DNA from: Yoonia sp. SS1-5
Lineage (GTDB): Bacteria > Pseudomonadota > Alphaproteobacteria > Rhodobacterales > Rhodobacteraceae
Assembly (NCBI RefSeq): GCF_038443705.2
Contig: NZ_CP151767.2
Span: forward strand, 2,533,501-2,597,500
Length of the DNA: 64,000 nt
Direction of reading: 5' to 3'
A program made the position numbers and the translations under genes. Shown piece by piece: positions 43,279 to 52,453 of this stretch (the stretch's first letter is position 1; each line of letters begins with the position of its first letter). Under the pieces are notes generated by a model. That model searched no databases. It was not told the DNA's origin and was given only the letters and a program-made list of their open reading frames with translations.

Positions 43279-44199
43279 ATGCAGCCTTTGCGCGGCATTA
43301 TGTTCAAGGTGCTGTCCGTCTGCCTGTTCATGGCCATGGCCAGCCTGATCAAGGCCGCCTCTGATAATGTTCCACCCGGGCAGGCGGTGTTCTTCAGGGC
43401 CTTTTTTGCGCTGCCGATCATTTTGGGCTGGCTGGCGATCCGCGGGGATCTGCGCAACGGGTGGCGGACCAACAATCCGATGGGCCATTTCTGGCGCGGT
43501 TTGATCGGAACCTCGGCAATGGGGTTGGGATTTACAGGGCTTGGGTTGCTCCCGCTGCCTGAAGTGACCGCGATCGGCTATGCCGCCCCCCTGCTGGTCG
43601 TCATATTTGCGGCGATGTTTCTGAATGAAGAGGTGCGGATATTCCGGCTGAGCGCCGTGGCGCTGGGCATGGTCGGGGTCTTGATTGTGCTGTCCCCACG
43701 ATTGTCGGTCGGTGCCACCTTGAATGTCGGCGAAACGCTTGGCGCTGTTGTGGTGCTGATGGGGGCAGTGCTCGCCGCATTGGCGCAGGTGTTTGTGCGC
43801 AAGCTGGTCGCGACCGAGGGAACGGCTGCTATCGTCTTTTGGTTCACGATCACCTCGGCGCTCTTGTCGCTGCTGACTTTGCCCTGGGGCTGGGTTGTGC
43901 CTGAATGGCACGTCGCGGGCATGCTGGTTGCGGCAGGGCTGTTTGGCGGGGTCGGTCAGATCTTCCTGACGTCAAGCTACCGTCTGGCCGATGCGTCGCT
44001 TGTTGCGCCATTTGACTACACGTCGATGATCCTTGCGCTGACAATTGGCTATCTCATTTTCGGCGAGGTGCCGACCACCACCATGTTGATCGGGGCCGGT
44101 ATCGTCATTTTCGCAGGTGTCCTGATTATCTGGCGCGAACGACAACTGGGGCTGGAAAGGGCCCGGCAGCGCAAGGCAACCGGCAACGTGGGCGGTTAG
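43279..44199 (+). CDS. EamA-family (DMT) transporter
   Basis: A 306-residue inner-membrane protein with about ten hydrophobic segments and two EamA repeats. Typical words are GQAVFFRAFFALPII, PLPEVTAIGYAAPLLVV, LNEEVR and the second-half LVAPFDYTSMILALTIGYLIFGE. Such proteins export metabolites; the substrate cannot be told. The C-terminal tail is basic and cytosolic. Confidence 0.88.
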   Translation: MQPLRGIMFKVLSVCLFMAMASLIKAASDNVPPGQAVFFRAFFALPIILGWLAIRGDLRNGWRTNNPMGHFWRGLIGTSAMGLGFTGLGLLPLPEVTAIGYAAPLLVVIFAAMFLNEEVRIFRLSAVALGMVGVLIVLSPRLSVGATLNVGETLGAVVVLMGAVLAALAQVFVRKLVATEGTAAIVFWFTITSALLSLLTLPWGWVVPEWHVAGMLVAAGLFGGVGQIFLTSSYRLADASLVAPFDYTSMILALTIGYLIFGEVPTTTMLIGAGIVIFAGVLIIWRERQLGLERARQRKATGNVGG

Positions 44200-44277
44200 G
44201 ATCAGGCCGGATCGCCGCGGATCGTGGGCGAATCTGCCATCTTGTGCTATGCTCGTCCGACCACAACGGAGGATGAG

Positions 44278-44463
44278 ATGAGCAAACACGTTCTCGACAG
44301 ACCCACAGTTGTTACCAATGAGATGTTGCGACGTACTGTCGCGCTTCGACGGCGGCGGTTGCCGCAAATCGCCAGTCTTTTGCTGCAAAGACGGCATAGA
44401 AGGGGTCTGACACCCCAGCGGATACGCCACTTTCTGCGGATTGCGCGAGGGTTGCAGACTTAA
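44278..44463 (+). CDS. Small arginine-rich protein
   Basis: This 61-residue ORF starts MSKHVLDRPTVVTNEMLRRT, has a run LRRRRLPQIASLLLQRRHRR and ends FLRIARGLQT. GGAGGATG lies just before the ATG. About a quarter of the residues are Arg. Nothing is known to me about its function; a nucleic-acid-binding or membrane-surface role fits the charge. Confidence 0.5.
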   Translation: MSKHVLDRPTVVTNEMLRRTVALRRRRLPQIASLLLQRRHRRGLTPQRIRHFLRIARGLQT

Positions 44464-44471
44464 CCCCGATA

Positions 44472-44565
44472 GGGTCTAAATATTTCACAGGGTAAATTTT
44501 TCCGCCCTTCCTGCGGGTGGTTTGCGCGCAGGGTTGTGTATTGACTGAGTAAAAAATTTAGACCC
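44472..44565. repeat. Long-range inverted repeat before the PstS-OmpA gene
   Basis: GGGTCTAAAT at 44472-44481 is perfectly repeated in inverse as ATTTAGACCC at 44556-44565, with 74 bases between. The flanks extend the symmetry to CCCC (44464-44467) and GGGG after the right arm. The right arm is 15 bases before the ATG at 44581. It could be a paired operator or an mRNA leader stem controlling translation. Confidence 0.5.
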
Positions 44566-44580
44566 GTGGGGGGATTTGCG

Positions 44581-46368
44581 ATGATTGGATATCTGAAACG
44601 CGCTGGCGTGGTGCCTGCCATTTGTGCGGTTGCGGTAAGCTGGGCCGGGATATCGGTTGCAGAAACAGTCAGCCTGACGGTCAGCGAATCCAACATTCAG
44701 GTTGATGGTGAACTCAAGTCTTTTGACGGGGTGGAGTTCGTCGTCAACGTTCCGGCCTTGGGTGATGTAACCGTGCCGGTCGCAGGCGCGACCTGTATCG
44801 GCCCCGGCTGTCCGGCGATTATTGTTGAGCCCGGTGGCGAGGTGACGCTGACGTCAGAAGATGGGGACAGCCTGGTTGCCGGTACGCTGCTTGACTACAA
44901 GGACGGGGTGTACTCGGTCGAAACGGTCGCCAATATTCTGACCGTGAGCGCCGGCATTGACGCTTGCGCCGGGGAAGGCTGCCCCAGCTATGAGGTTATC
45001 ACCCCTGCCAGCGTTGTGGCCGAGGAAGATGCGCCGGAACCGGTGCGTCGGCCAGCCAATCTTGTGATGGTGGGGTCCGACAATGTGGGCGAGGATTTGA
45101 TGCCATTGGTCATGGCCCCCTTTGCAGAGCTTTTGGGCGCCTCGTCAGTCACGGATGCCATCGAATTTCCCGACAATATCGCCCAGTACATTTTTACCCG
45201 CGCCGATGGCAGCGAATATGTGCTGGAGGTGGAATCAACCAGTTCCGGACCGGGGCTAGAGCGATTGATCGCCGGCACCGCCGACATCGCCATGTCATCG
45301 CGCCAGGCAAATGCCGATGAAGTTGCGGCCATTGCCGCACAGGGGCGCGGTGATCTTTTGGACGTGTCGCAGGAATATATCGTCGGGGTCGATTCCGTTT
45401 TGATGACCGTCCATCCCAGCAATCCGGTTGACGCACTGTCGCGGGTGCAGCTTGTCGGTATCTACACCGACCAGATTACAAACTGGGCGGATGTCGGTGG
45501 CCCGGATGCCCCGATTCAACCCGGTGCGCGCGATGGTGGTTCGGCCCGAGAAAACTTTGAACGCTGGGCCTTTGGGGAAGAGCGTGATTTGTCCCCCGGC
45601 ACGGTAGAGTTGGATCGCGGCGGGGACATGCGCGACTTTGTCGAACAGAACCCCGGTGCAATCGGGTATTCGATCAGCGACAATATCGGGGATACAAAGG
45701 CCATCGACCTGATCCTTGACTGCGGTGTGCGCACAGATGCAACGCCCTTCAAAAGCAAGGCCGAGGAATACCTGCTGGGCCGTCGTATCCGTCTGTATAT
45801 CGACAACCACAGCCCAAAGGCGGAAGTGCGTCAGATGGCCGAGATGATGATCAATCCGGCGATCGACACCTATGTCGCAGAATCCGGATATTTCAGCCTT
45901 GGCATTGTCGAGGATGACGAGGCGCTAAGCCGCCTGACAGAGGCCGCGTTGATTGGCCAACCGCCCGACATTGCAGCATCCGTGCAGCAGAGTGTCTCAG
46001 GCGCCTTGAACGGTGCGCAGCGATTGTCGCTGACGTTCCGTTTTGATACCGATGAGTTTGTGCTCGACAGCAAGGCGCTGCGTGATCTGGATCGTTTGGT
46101 GAACTACATGAACCTGCCTGAAAACGCAGATCGTGAGTTCATCTTTGTGGGCTTTGCGGACACCGTGGGGGCCTATGAATACAATATCGGGCTGTCGGAC
46201 AACCGGGCAAACGAGGTGCGGCTGCGGGCGGTCAACCATCCGAACGCGGGGGCAATCCCCACAATGACATTGTCGACGCTTGGCCTCAGCGAGGCTGCGC
46301 CGGTCGGGTGCAACGACGATGATTATGGGCGGTCGCGCAACCGGCGGGTCGAAGTATGGGTGCGCTAG
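44581..46368 (+). CDS. Periplasmic phosphate-binding-like / OmpA fusion protein
   Basis: From ATG 44581 the protein has 595 residues. A signal peptide (AICAVAVSWAGISVA) is followed by an N-terminal region with paired cysteines (ATCIGPGCPA and DACAGEGCPS). A PstS-like type II binding domain spans about 160-440 (IAMSSRQANADEVAAI, LVGIYTDQITNWADVGGPD, RDGGSARENFERWAFG). The C-terminal OmpA peptidoglycan-binding domain lies at about 485-595 (FVGFADTVGAYEYNIGLSDN, SRNRRVEVWV). It should sit in the periplasm attached to peptidoglycan; whether it binds phosphate is unknown. Confidence 0.85.
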   Translation: MIGYLKRAGVVPAICAVAVSWAGISVAETVSLTVSESNIQVDGELKSFDGVEFVVNVPALGDVTVPVAGATCIGPGCPAIIVEPGGEVTLTSEDGDSLVAGTLLDYKDGVYSVETVANILTVSAGIDACAGEGCPSYEVITPASVVAEEDAPEPVRRPANLVMVGSDNVGEDLMPLVMAPFAELLGASSVTDAIEFPDNIAQYIFTRADGSEYVLEVESTSSGPGLERLIAGTADIAMSSRQANADEVAAIAAQGRGDLLDVSQEYIVGVDSVLMTVHPSNPVDALSRVQLVGIYTDQITNWADVGGPDAPIQPGARDGGSARENFERWAFGEERDLSPGTVELDRGGDMRDFVEQNPGAIGYSISDNIGDTKAIDLILDCGVRTDATPFKSKAEEYLLGRRIRLYIDNHSPKAEVRQMAEMMINPAIDTYVAESGYFSLGIVEDDEALSRLTEAALIGQPPDIAASVQQSVSGALNGAQRLSLTFRFDTDEFVLDSKALRDLDRLVNYMNLPENADREFIFVGFADTVGAYEYNIGLSDNRANEVRLRAVNHPNAGAIPTMTLSTLGLSEAAPVGCNDDDYGRSRNRRVEVWVR

Positions 46369-46393
46369 ATACCGTTGTGATCGGATAAATCAG

Positions 46394-46417
46394 GGGGCGG
46401 ACATATCCGCCCCTTTT
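46394..46417 (+). terminator. Rho-independent terminator
   Basis: A perfect 8-bp stem, GGGGCGGA and TCCGCCCC, with loop CATA, is followed by TTTTCT. It ends the PstS-OmpA transcript and lies 7 bases from the stop of the converging ilvE gene. Confidence 0.85.
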
Positions 46418-46423
46418 CTGACC

Positions 46424-47293
46424 CTAGCGACGCACGAGCTTTTCATAGTCTTCGGAAATTTCGCGGGTCAACGCACCAACCTCGAAATGATAGTCGCCAA
46501 TCTGGCCCACTGGCGTCACCTCTGCGGCGGTGCCGGTCAGCCAGCATTGCTCGAACCCTTCAAGCTCTTCTGGTTTGATTGTGCGTTCGGTGACGGTGAT
46601 ACCTTTGTCCCGCAGCATACCGATGACGGTTTGCCGGGTGATCCCGTTCAGGAACGCAGATGCGTCGGGGGTGTGCACTTCGCCGTCTTTGACGAAAAAG
46701 ATATTGGCCCCGGTCGCCTCTGCCACGTCGCCCTTGTAGTCGAACATCATCGCATCAGAGCAGCCTTTGGCTTCGGCTGCGTGTTTGGACATCGTGGCGA
46801 TCATATAAAGCCCTGCCGCCTTCGCTTGTGAAGGGGCGGTTTCGGGGGACGGGCGTTTCCACTTGGCAATATCAAGCTTGGCGCCTTTCATCTTGGCGTC
46901 GCCATAGTAGTTGCCCCATTCCCAGACGGCCACGGCCATGTGAACCGGGTTTGCGGCTGCCGCAACACCCATGTCAGAGCCCGATCCGCGCCAGGCCACT
47001 GCGCGCACATAAGCGTCCTGCAGCCCGTTTGCCTGCAATGCTGCGGTTTTTGCGGCCTCAATTTCATCGACACTATAGGGGATGTCGAAATCAATCAGCT
47101 GGCCGGATCTGATCAACCTTTCGGAGTGCTCGCGCGATTTGAAGATCTTCCCGCTATAGCAGCGCTCGCCCTCGAACACCGAAGAGGCATAGTGCATCGC
47201 GTGGGTCAGAATATGGACATTCGCACTGCGCCAATCGACCAACTGGCCGTCCATCCAGATTTTCCCATCTCTGTCATCATATGCACCGGCCAT
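46424..47293 (-). CDS. ilvE: Branched-chain amino acid aminotransferase
   Basis: A 289-residue class IV PLP enzyme that makes the last step of leucine, isoleucine and valine synthesis. Key parts are HAMHYASSVFEGERCYSG near the start, the PLP-region SKHAAEAKGCSDAMMFDYKG, and EATGANIFFVKDGEVHTPD followed by FLNGITRQTVIGML. I start at ATG 47293, five bases after GGAGG, rather than at upstream in-frame Met codons. It diverges from the MarR gene, with a dyad site between them. Confidence 0.92.
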   Translation of the reverse strand: MAGAYDDRDGKIWMDGQLVDWRSANVHILTHAMHYASSVFEGERCYSGKIFKSREHSERLIRSGQLIDFDIPYSVDEIEAAKTAALQANGLQDAYVRAVAWRGSGSDMGVAAAANPVHMAVAVWEWGNYYGDAKMKGAKLDIAKWKRPSPETAPSQAKAAGLYMIATMSKHAAEAKGCSDAMMFDYKGDVAEATGANIFFVKDGEVHTPDASAFLNGITRQTVIGMLRDKGITVTERTIKPEELEGFEQCWLTGTAAEVTPVGQIGDYHFEVGALTREISEDYEKLVRR

Positions 47294-47327
47294 TGTTGCC
47301 TCCGTCATGTTTGCATTTATTACGTAC

Positions 47328-47349
47328 ATAGGTCCGTTTCGGACATAAT
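47328..47349. promoter_or_regulatory. Dyad operator candidate between ilvE and the MarR gene
   Basis: ATAGGTCCGTTTCGGACATAAT has arms GTCCG and CGGAC around TTT, with weaker symmetry outside. It lies 35 bases before the ilvE start and about 90 before the MarR start. The resemblance to 31491-31516 upstream of gltD is high (ATAGGTC, 5-6 bases, CGGAC, one base, TAAT). MarR-type regulators often bind such dyads next to their own gene. Confidence 0.5.
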
Positions 47350-47438
47350 ATTACGCATTTTCTGTGTTTCGCTAGCAGTTGATTCTTGGAATGTCAACAA
47401 AGCTGACGTATTGTTCAGGCAGAGTATGGGAGGACTGG

Positions 47439-47945
47439 ATGCCAGAAGGATCACAGCCACATATGGGTCAAAGCCTGCTGTTCCTGACGGATGAACAGCT
47501 ACGCAAGGGGATTGAGGCGATGTTTTTCGCCTATCGCGGCTTTACTGCCGATCCCGACCGGATATTGGGGCAAAAGGGGTATGGCCGGGCGCATCACCGG
47601 GCGATCCACTTTATCCATCGCAATTCTGGCACAACAGTAAACAACCTGCTTTCGATACTCGGTGTGACCAAGCAATCGCTTAATCGTGTCTTGCGTACCT
47701 TGATCGAGGACGGTTTGGTATCCAGCACGGTTGGGACCAAGGACAAACGCGAGCGGCATCTGCACTTGACCGAGGAAGGCGCTTTGTTGGAACGTGCTTT
47801 ATCGGACGCGCAGCGGGACCGGATGCGAAGTGCTTACCGGGCTGCTGGCCCTGCCGCTGTTGCAGGGTTTCGACAGGTGCTCGAGGCGATGATGGATGAT
47901 GAGACCCGCCATCACTATGAGGCGATGAAGGATAGACCTGAATGA
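47439..47945 (+). CDS. petP: MarR-family regulator (PetP-like)
   Basis: A 168-residue winged-helix protein: LLSILGVTKQSLNRVLRTLI (recognition helix, about 69-88), then EDGLVSSTVGTKDKRERHLHL (wing) and a C-terminal dimerisation helix. I start at ATG 47439 after GGGAGG. Its stop overlaps the ATG of an OmpR-type regulator. The same pairing is known as petP-petR in Rhodobacter capsulatus, needed for cytochrome bc1 gene expression; the names rest on this arrangement. Confidence 0.8.
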   Translation: MPEGSQPHMGQSLLFLTDEQLRKGIEAMFFAYRGFTADPDRILGQKGYGRAHHRAIHFIHRNSGTTVNNLLSILGVTKQSLNRVLRTLIEDGLVSSTVGTKDKRERHLHLTEEGALLERALSDAQRDRMRSAYRAAGPAAVAGFRQVLEAMMDDETRHHYEAMKDRPE

Positions 47946-48640
47946 ATGACGATGCCCACCTGCTGATTGTTGATGATGATGAACGTATTCGTGGTCTTTT
48001 GCAGAAGTTTCTGATGCGGTCCGGGTTTCTGGTCAGCACCGCCCGCGATGCCGCCCATGCCAGACGGGTCCTGTCTGGCCTCGAATTTGATCTGATCGTG
48101 CTGGATGTGATGATGCCCGGCGAAGACGGCATGGCGCTGTGCCGCGACCTGCGCAAGACGATCACAACGCCGATCATGCTGTTGACCGCCAAAGGCGAAA
48201 CCGATGATCGCATTACCGGGCTAGAGGCCGGCGCCGACGACTACCTTGCAAAACCCTTTGAACCCAAGGAACTGCTGTTGCGGATCAACGCGATCCTGCG
48301 CCGCGTTCCGACAGCGGAACCGGCTGTGGTATTGCCCAAGGTGCTGAACATGGGGCCGGTGCGATATGATATCGAGCGCGGCGAGATGTGGGAGGGCGAA
48401 AAACTGGTGCGCCTGACCGCCACGGAAAGCCAGTTGATGCGCATATTCTCCAGTGTCCCGGGCGAGGCTGTCACGCGGGCCCGTCTCGTCGAAGAGCTGA
48501 GCCGTTCTGGCGGACAGACCCAGGAACGCGCCGTCGACGTGCAGATCACCCGCTTGCGGCGCAAGATCGAGGTTGACCCGAAGCAGCCGCGCTATCTGCA
48601 AACTGTCCGTGGTGCCGGGTATATGCTCGCGCCAGAGTAA
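47942..48640 (+). CDS. petR: OmpR-family response regulator (PetR-like)
   Basis: A 232-residue two-domain regulator. The receiver domain has acidic pocket DDDE (about 10-13), phosphoacceptor Asp in LIVLDVMMPGEDG (about 57) and Lys in YLAKPF (about 107). The OmpR-type winged helix follows (TATESQLMRIFSSVPGEAV, DVQITRLRRKIEVDPKQP, TVRGAGYML). No sensor kinase gene is adjacent, as for petR. Translationally coupled to the MarR gene by an ATGA overlap. Confidence 0.85.
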   Translation: MNDDAHLLIVDDDERIRGLLQKFLMRSGFLVSTARDAAHARRVLSGLEFDLIVLDVMMPGEDGMALCRDLRKTITTPIMLLTAKGETDDRITGLEAGADDYLAKPFEPKELLLRINAILRRVPTAEPAVVLPKVLNMGPVRYDIERGEMWEGEKLVRLTATESQLMRIFSSVPGEAVTRARLVEELSRSGGQTQERAVDVQITRLRRKIEVDPKQPRYLQTVRGAGYMLAPE

Positions 48641-48774
48641 TACCTGCGATGCCCGGCATTTGGCAGGGCTCGGCACACAGCTGGCTGCGCGTTACCAGAC
48701 GGTTTCTATTGGGTTGCGCGTCGAACCCGGCCCCGTACTGCAGCGATCAACATGTCTATGAGGCACATAGGAAT

Positions 48775-49920
48775 ATGAGAACCACCAGACGTCGCTTCGG
48801 GATCGGCATTGCGGCCTTTGGCCTCGTCGCGTGCAATAGCGCTGCACCAATCGTCTCGCGCAATTCGGATGTTGCGGGGTTGCCTGCCGATCTTCGACCA
48901 GTTCCAAATGCGGGTTATGACGCCTGGGTCGCGGCATTCCGGGCACGGGCAACGGGCTTTGGCCTGTCAAATGAGACACTTGCATCCGGATTTCGCGGCA
49001 CAGGATACATTCCGGGCGTCGTCACACGTGACCGCAATCAGACGGAATTCAAACGCAGCTTGGAAGACTATCTTTCCATAGCCGCCTCGGACGAACGGAT
49101 TGCAAAGGGCAAGGCTGCTTTTGCGCGTCACAGGGCGACCCTGACCGCGCTTGAACAAACATATGGCGTGGATGCCGCGATTATTGCAGCCATTTGGGGT
49201 CTGGAGAGCTTTTATGGTGAGCGTCGTGGCAATATATCGGTCATATCGGCCACCTCGACGCTTGCTTATGACGGGCGCCGGGGCGCGTTTTTCGAAAGCC
49301 AGCTGGTCGCCGCGCTCAAAATCCTGCAACGGGGCGACATCACAGCGGCGCGCATGACCGGCAGTTGGGCCGGGGCCATGGGCCACACACAGTTCATTCC
49401 AACGTCGTATCAATCCTTCGCCGTCGATTTTACCGGCGATGGGCGCCGCGACATCTGGTCCGATGACCCAAGCGATGCACTGGCCTCGACCGCCGCCTAT
49501 CTTGCGCGCAGTGGCTGGGTGCGTGGTGTCAGGTGGGGCAACGAAATTGGCGCAGGAACTTCGCCAGGCAGCGTTATTCAGCCTCAACCGGGCGGCCCGC
49601 GCTTTGCGGTCACGCGTAATTTTCGCGCGATCAAGCGATACAATAATTCAGATTCCTACGCGATCGGCGTGGGTCACTTGGCAGATCGCATCGGCGGGGC
49701 AGGTCCATTGCGGACCCAATTTCCGCCCGACGAAAACGGGCTGACCAAGGATGACCGCGTATTACTGCAAAGAAGGCTTACTGCTGCAGGCTTTGACACG
49801 GATGGTGCGGACGGCGTCATAGGTCCCAACAGCCGCAAAGCCATCAGCGCTTACCAAGCCAGCCGGGGCCTTTCCCCAACCGGTGAGCCATCGTTGGCGT
49901 TGCTGCGTAGTCTTGGGTAG
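48775..49920 (+). CDS. Lytic murein transglycosylase (MltB-type) with peptidoglycan-binding domain
   Basis: A 381-residue enzyme that cleaves glycan strands of peptidoglycan. The start at ATG 48775 gives an N-terminal RR and the lipobox-like LVACNS, so a lipoprotein is likely. The catalytic Glu lies in IIAAIWGLESFYGERRG (about 133-149). SLT_2 motifs GSWAGAMGHTQFIPTSYQ and FTGDGRRDIWSDDPSDALAS follow. The end is a PG_binding_1 domain (LTAAGFDTDGADGVIGPNSR). A longer reading from 48649 lacks a plausible signal sequence. Confidence 0.9.
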   Translation: MRTTRRRFGIGIAAFGLVACNSAAPIVSRNSDVAGLPADLRPVPNAGYDAWVAAFRARATGFGLSNETLASGFRGTGYIPGVVTRDRNQTEFKRSLEDYLSIAASDERIAKGKAAFARHRATLTALEQTYGVDAAIIAAIWGLESFYGERRGNISVISATSTLAYDGRRGAFFESQLVAALKILQRGDITAARMTGSWAGAMGHTQFIPTSYQSFAVDFTGDGRRDIWSDDPSDALASTAAYLARSGWVRGVRWGNEIGAGTSPGSVIQPQPGGPRFAVTRNFRAIKRYNNSDSYAIGVGHLADRIGGAGPLRTQFPPDENGLTKDDRVLLQRRLTAAGFDTDGADGVIGPNSRKAISAYQASRGLSPTGEPSLALLRSLG

Positions 49921-50126
49921 CCGTGCACACGACCTGAACATAGCTGCATCTGGAAAACACAAAAAACCTTCGGGACCCAAAACGCCCTGAAAGGCAGTAA
50001 AGGGTTACCGTTGCGCGAGTAACGCCCTGTCGTCACCTTCGTCGCGCAGGTTCTGATGTCGACAACCTCCGGTATCTGACTGGGGCAGCTGATTTTCGCA
50101 TCGTTCATCCACCAAGATCATCACAC

Positions 50127-50984
50127 CTACCGCCCGCGGCCCGCGAACCAGACCGATGAGACGCCAGCAACCGCAATAATCGACAGACCCAACAGGCTTA
50201 AACCGTCCGGCCATTGTGAAAACACTAGCCAGCCGATCACCATCGCAGCCAGTAGTTGGCTATAAATCAAAGGCGCCACAACGCCCGCAGGTGTGGTCCG
50301 ATTGACCAAGACCAACAAAAGATTGCCCGCCGCCGAACCCAACGCAGATATGGTGATCAACACGACGCCCGTTCCGGTCAGATCCGGCAGCGGACCAATC
50401 GCAAACGGGGCCAGCAATATGCCGCCAATCACCAATTGCGACAGCAACAGGAAACGCGGGCGATACCCACCGGCCAGCCAACGGGTGGCGACCAGATAAC
50501 AGCCGTGAAAACATCCGGCCAGAATGGCCAGCCCCAACCCCGATGTCATCCCGAACCCAGGGCGCACAACCAATAGAACGCCACAGAAGCTGACCAATAG
50601 CAGCAACGTCCGCGCCACGGTGACCCGCTCGCCCAGCAATAGGGCCGACAGAAAGTATGATACAATGGGCCCCACAAAGAACCCGCCAAAGACGTTGGCC
50701 ATCGGTTCTGTCCGCAGGGCAGTCAGAATGCAGACAATCCCGCCCACAATCAGGACTGCGCGCAGGGCCAGACGCCAATCAATCATCTTCGGGATCTCTG
50801 CGCGGGTCAGCCCGCAAAACGGCGCCAGAAGAACAGCGGCCAAGGCAAACCGTGACCAGGCCACGAAGACCGGGGGAAATCCGGCCGTGGTCAACACGGT
50901 TCCCGCCGCATCCCCGCCAACAATCAGAAACATGGCCAGAACAACCATCACAACGACTTGAATGGAACGGGTAGGACCAGACAT
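50127..50984 (-). CDS. EamA-family (DMT) transporter
   Basis: A 285-residue inner-membrane protein with ten hydrophobic segments in two repeats. Words typical of the family are WSRFALAAVLLAPF, NVFGGFFVGPIVSYFLSALL, LGERV and GVVAPLIYSQLLAAMVIGWL. The start at 50984 leaves out twelve upstream residues. Probably an exporter; substrate unknown. It diverges from pncB. Confidence 0.85.
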   Translation of the reverse strand: MSGPTRSIQVVVMVVLAMFLIVGGDAAGTVLTTAGFPPVFVAWSRFALAAVLLAPFCGLTRAEIPKMIDWRLALRAVLIVGGIVCILTALRTEPMANVFGGFFVGPIVSYFLSALLLGERVTVARTLLLLVSFCGVLLVVRPGFGMTSGLGLAILAGCFHGCYLVATRWLAGGYRPRFLLLSQLVIGGILLAPFAIGPLPDLTGTGVVLITISALGSAAGNLLLVLVNRTTPAGVVAPLIYSQLLAAMVIGWLVFSQWPDGLSLLGLSIIAVAGVSSVWFAGRGR

Positions 50985-51097
50985 GAGCGTACAAAGACTT
51001 GGCCCGCAAGAGAATGTCAATCAGGCCTCTGATCGGCGAAGGCTTGCACCCCGGCAAAACCCTTGCTCTAAACCCTCAAGCCAAGAGGGAAGTTCAC

Positions 51098-52390
51098 ATG
51101 GTCGATATCGCCACCCGTGTCTGGAACCACAAATGGAAGATCGACCCTATTGTGCGATCACTCATCGACACTGATTTCTACAAATTACTGATGTGCCAAT
51201 CGGTATTTCGCAACCACCCGGACACGCAGGTCACCTTCTCACTGATCAACCGGACCAAGACGATCCGGCTGGCGGAACTTGTTGACGAAGGCGAATTGCG
51301 CGAGCAGCTGGATCATATCCGCTCCCTCCGACTGACACGGGGCGAGAGCACGTGGCTCCGCGGGAACACCTTTTATGGCAAACGGCAGATGTTCACCTCG
51401 GCTTTCATGACGTGGTTCGAAAACCTGCAACTACCGCCTTACCATCTTGAAAAGAAAGACGGTCAGTATGAGCTGACTTTCGAAGGGACCTGGCCCGAGG
51501 TCATGCTGTGGGAAATCCCGGCCCTTGCGGTGATCATGGAATTGCGCAGCCGGGCGGTCCTGAAGGATATGGGCAAGTTCGAGCTGCAGGTGCTTTATGC
51601 CCGCGCGATGACCAAACTCTGGGGTAAAATTGAACAATTACAGCCGATTGATGATCTGCGCGTGGCCGATTTCGGGACACGGCGGCGGCATTCCTACCTT
51701 TGGCAGGACTGGTGCGTACAGGCGATGATGGAGGGGCTGGGGGGCAACTTCACCGGCACGTCCAACTGCCGGATCGCCATGATGCGCGAAATCGAGGCGA
51801 TCGGTACGAACGCCCACGAACTGCCCATGGTCTACGCAGCACTGGCCGACAGCGACCAAGCCTTGCGCCAATCCCCTTACGACGTGCTGGCCGACTGGCA
51901 CGAGGAACATGACGGCAACCTGCGGATCATCCTGCCGGACACTTACGGCACCAAAGGGTTCCTGGAGGGGGCACCGGACTGGCTGGCAGGCTGGACCGGG
52001 ATCAGAGTGGATAGCGGCGACCCGGCCACGGGTGCGGAAACCGCGATCAACTGGTGGAAATCACGGGGCGAGGACCCGCAGCAAAAGCTGGTGATCTTCT
52101 CGGACGGGCTGGACGTGGACAAGATCATCAGCCTGCAACAGCAATTCGCCGGCCGCTGCCGGGTGTCATTCGGCTGGGGGACAATGCTGACAAACGATTT
52201 CAAAGGACTGGTCGCCAACGACGCACTGGCCCCGTTTTCATTGGTCTGCAAAGCAATCGCGGCCAACGGAAGCCCCACCGTCAAACTCAGCGACAACCCC
52301 AACAAAGCCATGGGGCCAGCCGAAGAGATTGCGCGTTACAAACGGGTGTTTGGGGTCGGGGAGCAGGTGGAGATGGAGGTTGTGGTTTAG
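51098..52390 (+). CDS. pncB: Nicotinate phosphoribosyltransferase
   Basis: A 430-residue enzyme of NAD salvage that joins nicotinate to PRPP using ATP. Family words: SLIDTDFYKLLMCQSV near residue 22, FRNHPDTQVTFSLINR, DFGTRRRHSYLWQD (about 190), GTSNCRIAM, and LFSDGL-like IFSDGLDVDKII followed by FGWGTMLTNDF (PRPP-binding loop). The start at ATG 51098 follows AAGAGGGAAG; a longer reading from 50999 is not supported. Confidence 0.93.
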   Translation: MVDIATRVWNHKWKIDPIVRSLIDTDFYKLLMCQSVFRNHPDTQVTFSLINRTKTIRLAELVDEGELREQLDHIRSLRLTRGESTWLRGNTFYGKRQMFTSAFMTWFENLQLPPYHLEKKDGQYELTFEGTWPEVMLWEIPALAVIMELRSRAVLKDMGKFELQVLYARAMTKLWGKIEQLQPIDDLRVADFGTRRRHSYLWQDWCVQAMMEGLGGNFTGTSNCRIAMMREIEAIGTNAHELPMVYAALADSDQALRQSPYDVLADWHEEHDGNLRIILPDTYGTKGFLEGAPDWLAGWTGIRVDSGDPATGAETAINWWKSRGEDPQQKLVIFSDGLDVDKIISLQQQFAGRCRVSFGWGTMLTNDFKGLVANDALAPFSLVCKAIAANGSPTVKLSDNPNKAMGPAEEIARYKRVFGVGEQVEMEVVV

Positions 52391-52453
52391 TGTCGGCCTG
52401 TGGAGCCTCAGCAGATAATAGATCAGCCTGATCCAAAAACACTCAATGGATGC

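Noticed and set aside
43177..43911. Minus-strand 244-codon ORF over the EamA transporter gene
   Set aside because: Its composition is rich in Gln, His, Arg and Pro, typical of an antisense reading of membrane-protein DNA.
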